The notes under the pieces are model-generated. The model did no database searches. It saw only the letters and a program-made list of their open reading frames with translations, and was not told where the DNA came from. Position numbers and translations under genes: made by a program. DNA of 14,944 nt from CAIKZJ01 sp964626015 (GTDB taxonomy: Bacteria; Bacteroidota; Ignavibacteria; Tepidaquicellales; Tepidaquicellaceae), in NCBI GenBank assembly GCA_964626015.1, contig CAZVCC010000068.1, forward strand, positions 1-14,944, written 5' to 3'. Shown one piece after another: positions 14,843 to 14,944 of this stretch. Position 1 is the stretch's first letter; every line of letters starts with the position of its first letter.

Positions 14843-14944
14843 AATAATACTAAAAGAATTAATAGTAACATTTACATTACATTGTCTAACTTAACAATCA
14901 TTATACCTACCTACCGTTAAAAACCCCATTTTTATTGTACAAAA

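Noticed and set aside
14843..14944. A promoter or gene start after the rpoC terminator
   Set aside because: The 102 bases are AT-rich with short repeats (TACATTACATT, CCTACCTACC) but no start or promoter pair with proper spacing that I would defend.

Overview
The window is a core housekeeping segment of a low-GC bacterial chromosome: the tRNA–secE–nusG–rplKAJL–rpoBC transcription and translation locus, preceded by a tRNA-Ser gene, about 530 bases of non-coding DNA and two less conserved membrane-protein genes. Gene order, protein lengths, an RpoC with the long SI3 insertion, A/T-rich start regions that almost all lack a Shine-Dalgarno sequence, and several candidate promoters of the form TTG-N20/21-TAnnTT all point to the Bacteroidota/Chlorobiota/Ignavibacteriota group. 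An Ignavibacteria-like lineage is my best guess from the style of the RpoB and RpoC sequences, but I could not test it with a tree.

Layout. 70-156: tRNA-Ser(UGA). 157-685: no convincing gene, but a terminator-like hairpin, nested inverted repeats and two small clusters of 11-base repeats. 686-1459: six-helix LysE-type transporter starting at TTG. 1475-2962: RING-like zinc-finger protein with one membrane helix, family function unknown. 3058-3461: tRNA-Tyr, Gly, Thr and Trp. 3484-6546: secE, nusG, rplK, rplA, rplJ, rplL. 6660-14789: rpoB and rpoC. 14813-14842: a strong intrinsic terminator. 14843-14944: AT-rich sequence in which I see nothing I can name.

How the genes work together. SecE anchors the protein translocon. 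NusG couples RNA polymerase to elongation factors and ribosomes. L11, L1, L10 and L7/L12 build the L1 stalk and the GTPase-associated stalk of the 50S subunit. RpoB and RpoC form the catalytic core of RNA polymerase. All are read in one direction with short gaps. The two larger gaps carry RNA structures that fit known control points: a candidate L10 autoregulatory leader before rplJ, and a long hairpin with a U-run between rplL and rpoB. rplL alone has a clear Shine-Dalgarno sequence, which fits its multi-copy stoichiometry. tuf, which commonly sits between tRNA-Thr and tRNA-Trp in related genomes, is absent; a 74-base spacer lies there.

I found no CRISPR array, transposase, prophage or defence genes. 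The least explained items are the RING/membrane protein, the structured 254-521 interval, and a departure from the usual RPGEPPT segment in RpoB.
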